Position numbers and translations under genes: made by a program. From positions 1 to 23,488 of IMG/VR virus record IMGVR_UViG_3300009184_002579: a stretch of 23,488 bases of DNA; one strand, 5' to 3'. Under the pieces are notes generated by a model. The model was not told the DNA's origin, searched no databases, and worked only from the letters and a program-made list of their open reading frames with translations. Origin of the DNA: a virus. The first letter of the stretch is position 1. Each line of letters begins with the position of its first letter. Shown here piece by piece: positions 22,644 to 23,488 of the stretch.

Positions 22644-23488
22644 TTAACTGCTCTTCTGATAAGGTTGTGTTGGCGGATATGGATTAGGAGGCAAATTACC
22701 ACCTTGGTCACCGTTGGCATCGTTAGGTATCAAGGCCTGGCTGAGACTTTGACGACTAGGTATATTGCCAAGATCCGTGGTGTTCACAGTATATGTATTG
22801 TTAACGAAGCTGGAGCGTAAAGTATCGTTAGTCGAGCCCGGAGTGAGATTGGTTCGTACCTTGCTCTCGATCTTGATCCAAGCAGTACCGTTAAAGCGGA
22901 ACAAGCGATTAGGAAAGTAATCTAACCGCAACGCAAACTGCCCGGCAACCGGATTGATTGGAAAATTTATTCCGGCTGTGACAGGCAACCCATTAGGTGG
23001 AACTCCATCTCCGGTCAAATAACCCTCGGTGTAGCCATCACCTCTAGGTGTATTACCGTCATTGGCCACTGTGCGGCTGGCATCAGATATGGTATAATCT
23101 GCGGTGTATGTGGCACTTGCAGGATTAGCAGGCGTGCCATCGGGATTGGTAGCAACGATATAGAACTTCACAACATCAAATCCCGATGTGGGTACTTCGG
23201 CCTCTGCCTGTGCCAAGATAGCATCGTTGATCTCCAGATTTCTTGGCCGTGTGCTTTGTTGATTTTCAATGGTAGTAGGATTTGTAACCAAGGTCCAATA
23301 TTCCGTATTGTTGATATCTGTGCCCGGTGGCACATTCTTGTTTGATGTATAGTAAGTATCGCCATAAAGCACTGTGACACCGCCTGGATAGAAATTGCCC
23401 GGATCCCAGATGTTGAGAGGTTCAAAGGGCTGTTTGGTAATCTCATTGAATTCTTGACTGTTGACCATGGGTGTGGCCTTCACACGCC
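22644..23488 (-). CDS. Virion structural protein of the neck/tail-completion operon, frame open at window edge
   Basis: The frame is open to the window end, so the gene may be 5'-partial. Two starts are possible inside: GTG at 23483 (MKATPMVNSQ) and ATG at 23468, which has GAAGG eight bases upstream. Residues about 20-70 contain a WDPGNFYPGGVTVLYGDTYY segment ending EYWTLVT, which resembles carbohydrate-binding CBM5/12-type folds. Near residue 190 are FPNRLFRFNGTAWIKIESK and a following RSSF segment, typical of T4-like environmental virion proteins. The end is Pro/Asn-rich and disordered-looking. It precedes the gp15-like gene by two bases, where T4 has its neck genes, but I cannot show that it is gp14. 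Function: structural, unassigned. Confidence 0.6.
   Translation of the reverse strand, partial: RVKATPMVNSQEFNEITKQPFEPLNIWDPGNFYPGGVTVLYGDTYYTSNKNVPPGTDINNTEYWTLVTNPTTIENQQSTRPRNLEINDAILAQAEAEVPTSGFDVVKFYIVATNPDGTPANPASATYTADYTISDASRTVANDGNTPRGDGYTEGYLTGDGVPPNGLPVTAGINFPINPVAGQFALRLDYFPNRLFRFNGTAWIKIESKVRTNLTPGSTNDTLRSSFVNNTYTVNTTDLGNIPSRQSLSQALIPNDANGDQGGNLPPNPYPPTQPYQKSS

Overview
The window looks like part of a T4-like myovirus genome (Caudoviricetes), probably from an environmental, likely aquatic, source. The main evidence is a minus-strand protein resembling T4 gp15 (tail sheath terminator), an 8-kb collagen-like fibre gene, several further tail-fibre genes, and octamers matching the T4-family late promoter NATAAATA upstream of structural genes. 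Nothing in the sequence names the host. No tRNA, integrase, transposase or CRISPR array was seen, and no gap between genes exceeds 300 bases.

Layout. At 32-760 there is a LamG-like (concanavalin A-fold) protein, converging on a minus-strand TPR/GT9-like glycosyltransferase (757-1908). A late promoter, a short structured leader and a strong ribosome site precede a probable virion protein (2053-2877). Its terminator hairpin carries the ribosome site of the next gene, a DUF115/GT42-like enzyme (2926-3513). The giant fibre gene (3566-11593, 2675 aa) alternates five Gly-X-Gln collagen-like stretches with beta-rich modules. Next comes a tightly overlapped array of three fibre/small-protein pairs (11603-15156), ending in a 19-codon fragment of a fourth fibre start (15160-15219). 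Two more fibre genes follow (15241-16098 and 16135-16983). Then comes a two-gene enzyme operon: an 872-aa protein joining a GH130-like propeller, an FkbM methyltransferase and a radical SAM/SPASM domain (17027-19645), and a TPR plus 2OG-Fe(II) oxygenase-like protein (19647-20831). The right end is a minus-strand tail-completion operon: a virion protein reaching the window edge, the gp15-like protein, and a Nudix hydrolase that overlaps it.

How the parts may work together. The plus-strand centre is a host-recognition region: one very long fibre plus up to five shorter fibres. Four of the shorter fibres share a related N-terminal segment, as if they dock to one site or to each other. The enzymes around it (GT9-like, GT42-like, GH130-like/FkbM/radical SAM, 2OG oxygenase) would fit modification of glycans or fibre proteins. 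That last statement is inference from neighbourhood and domain type; no substrate can be read from the sequence.
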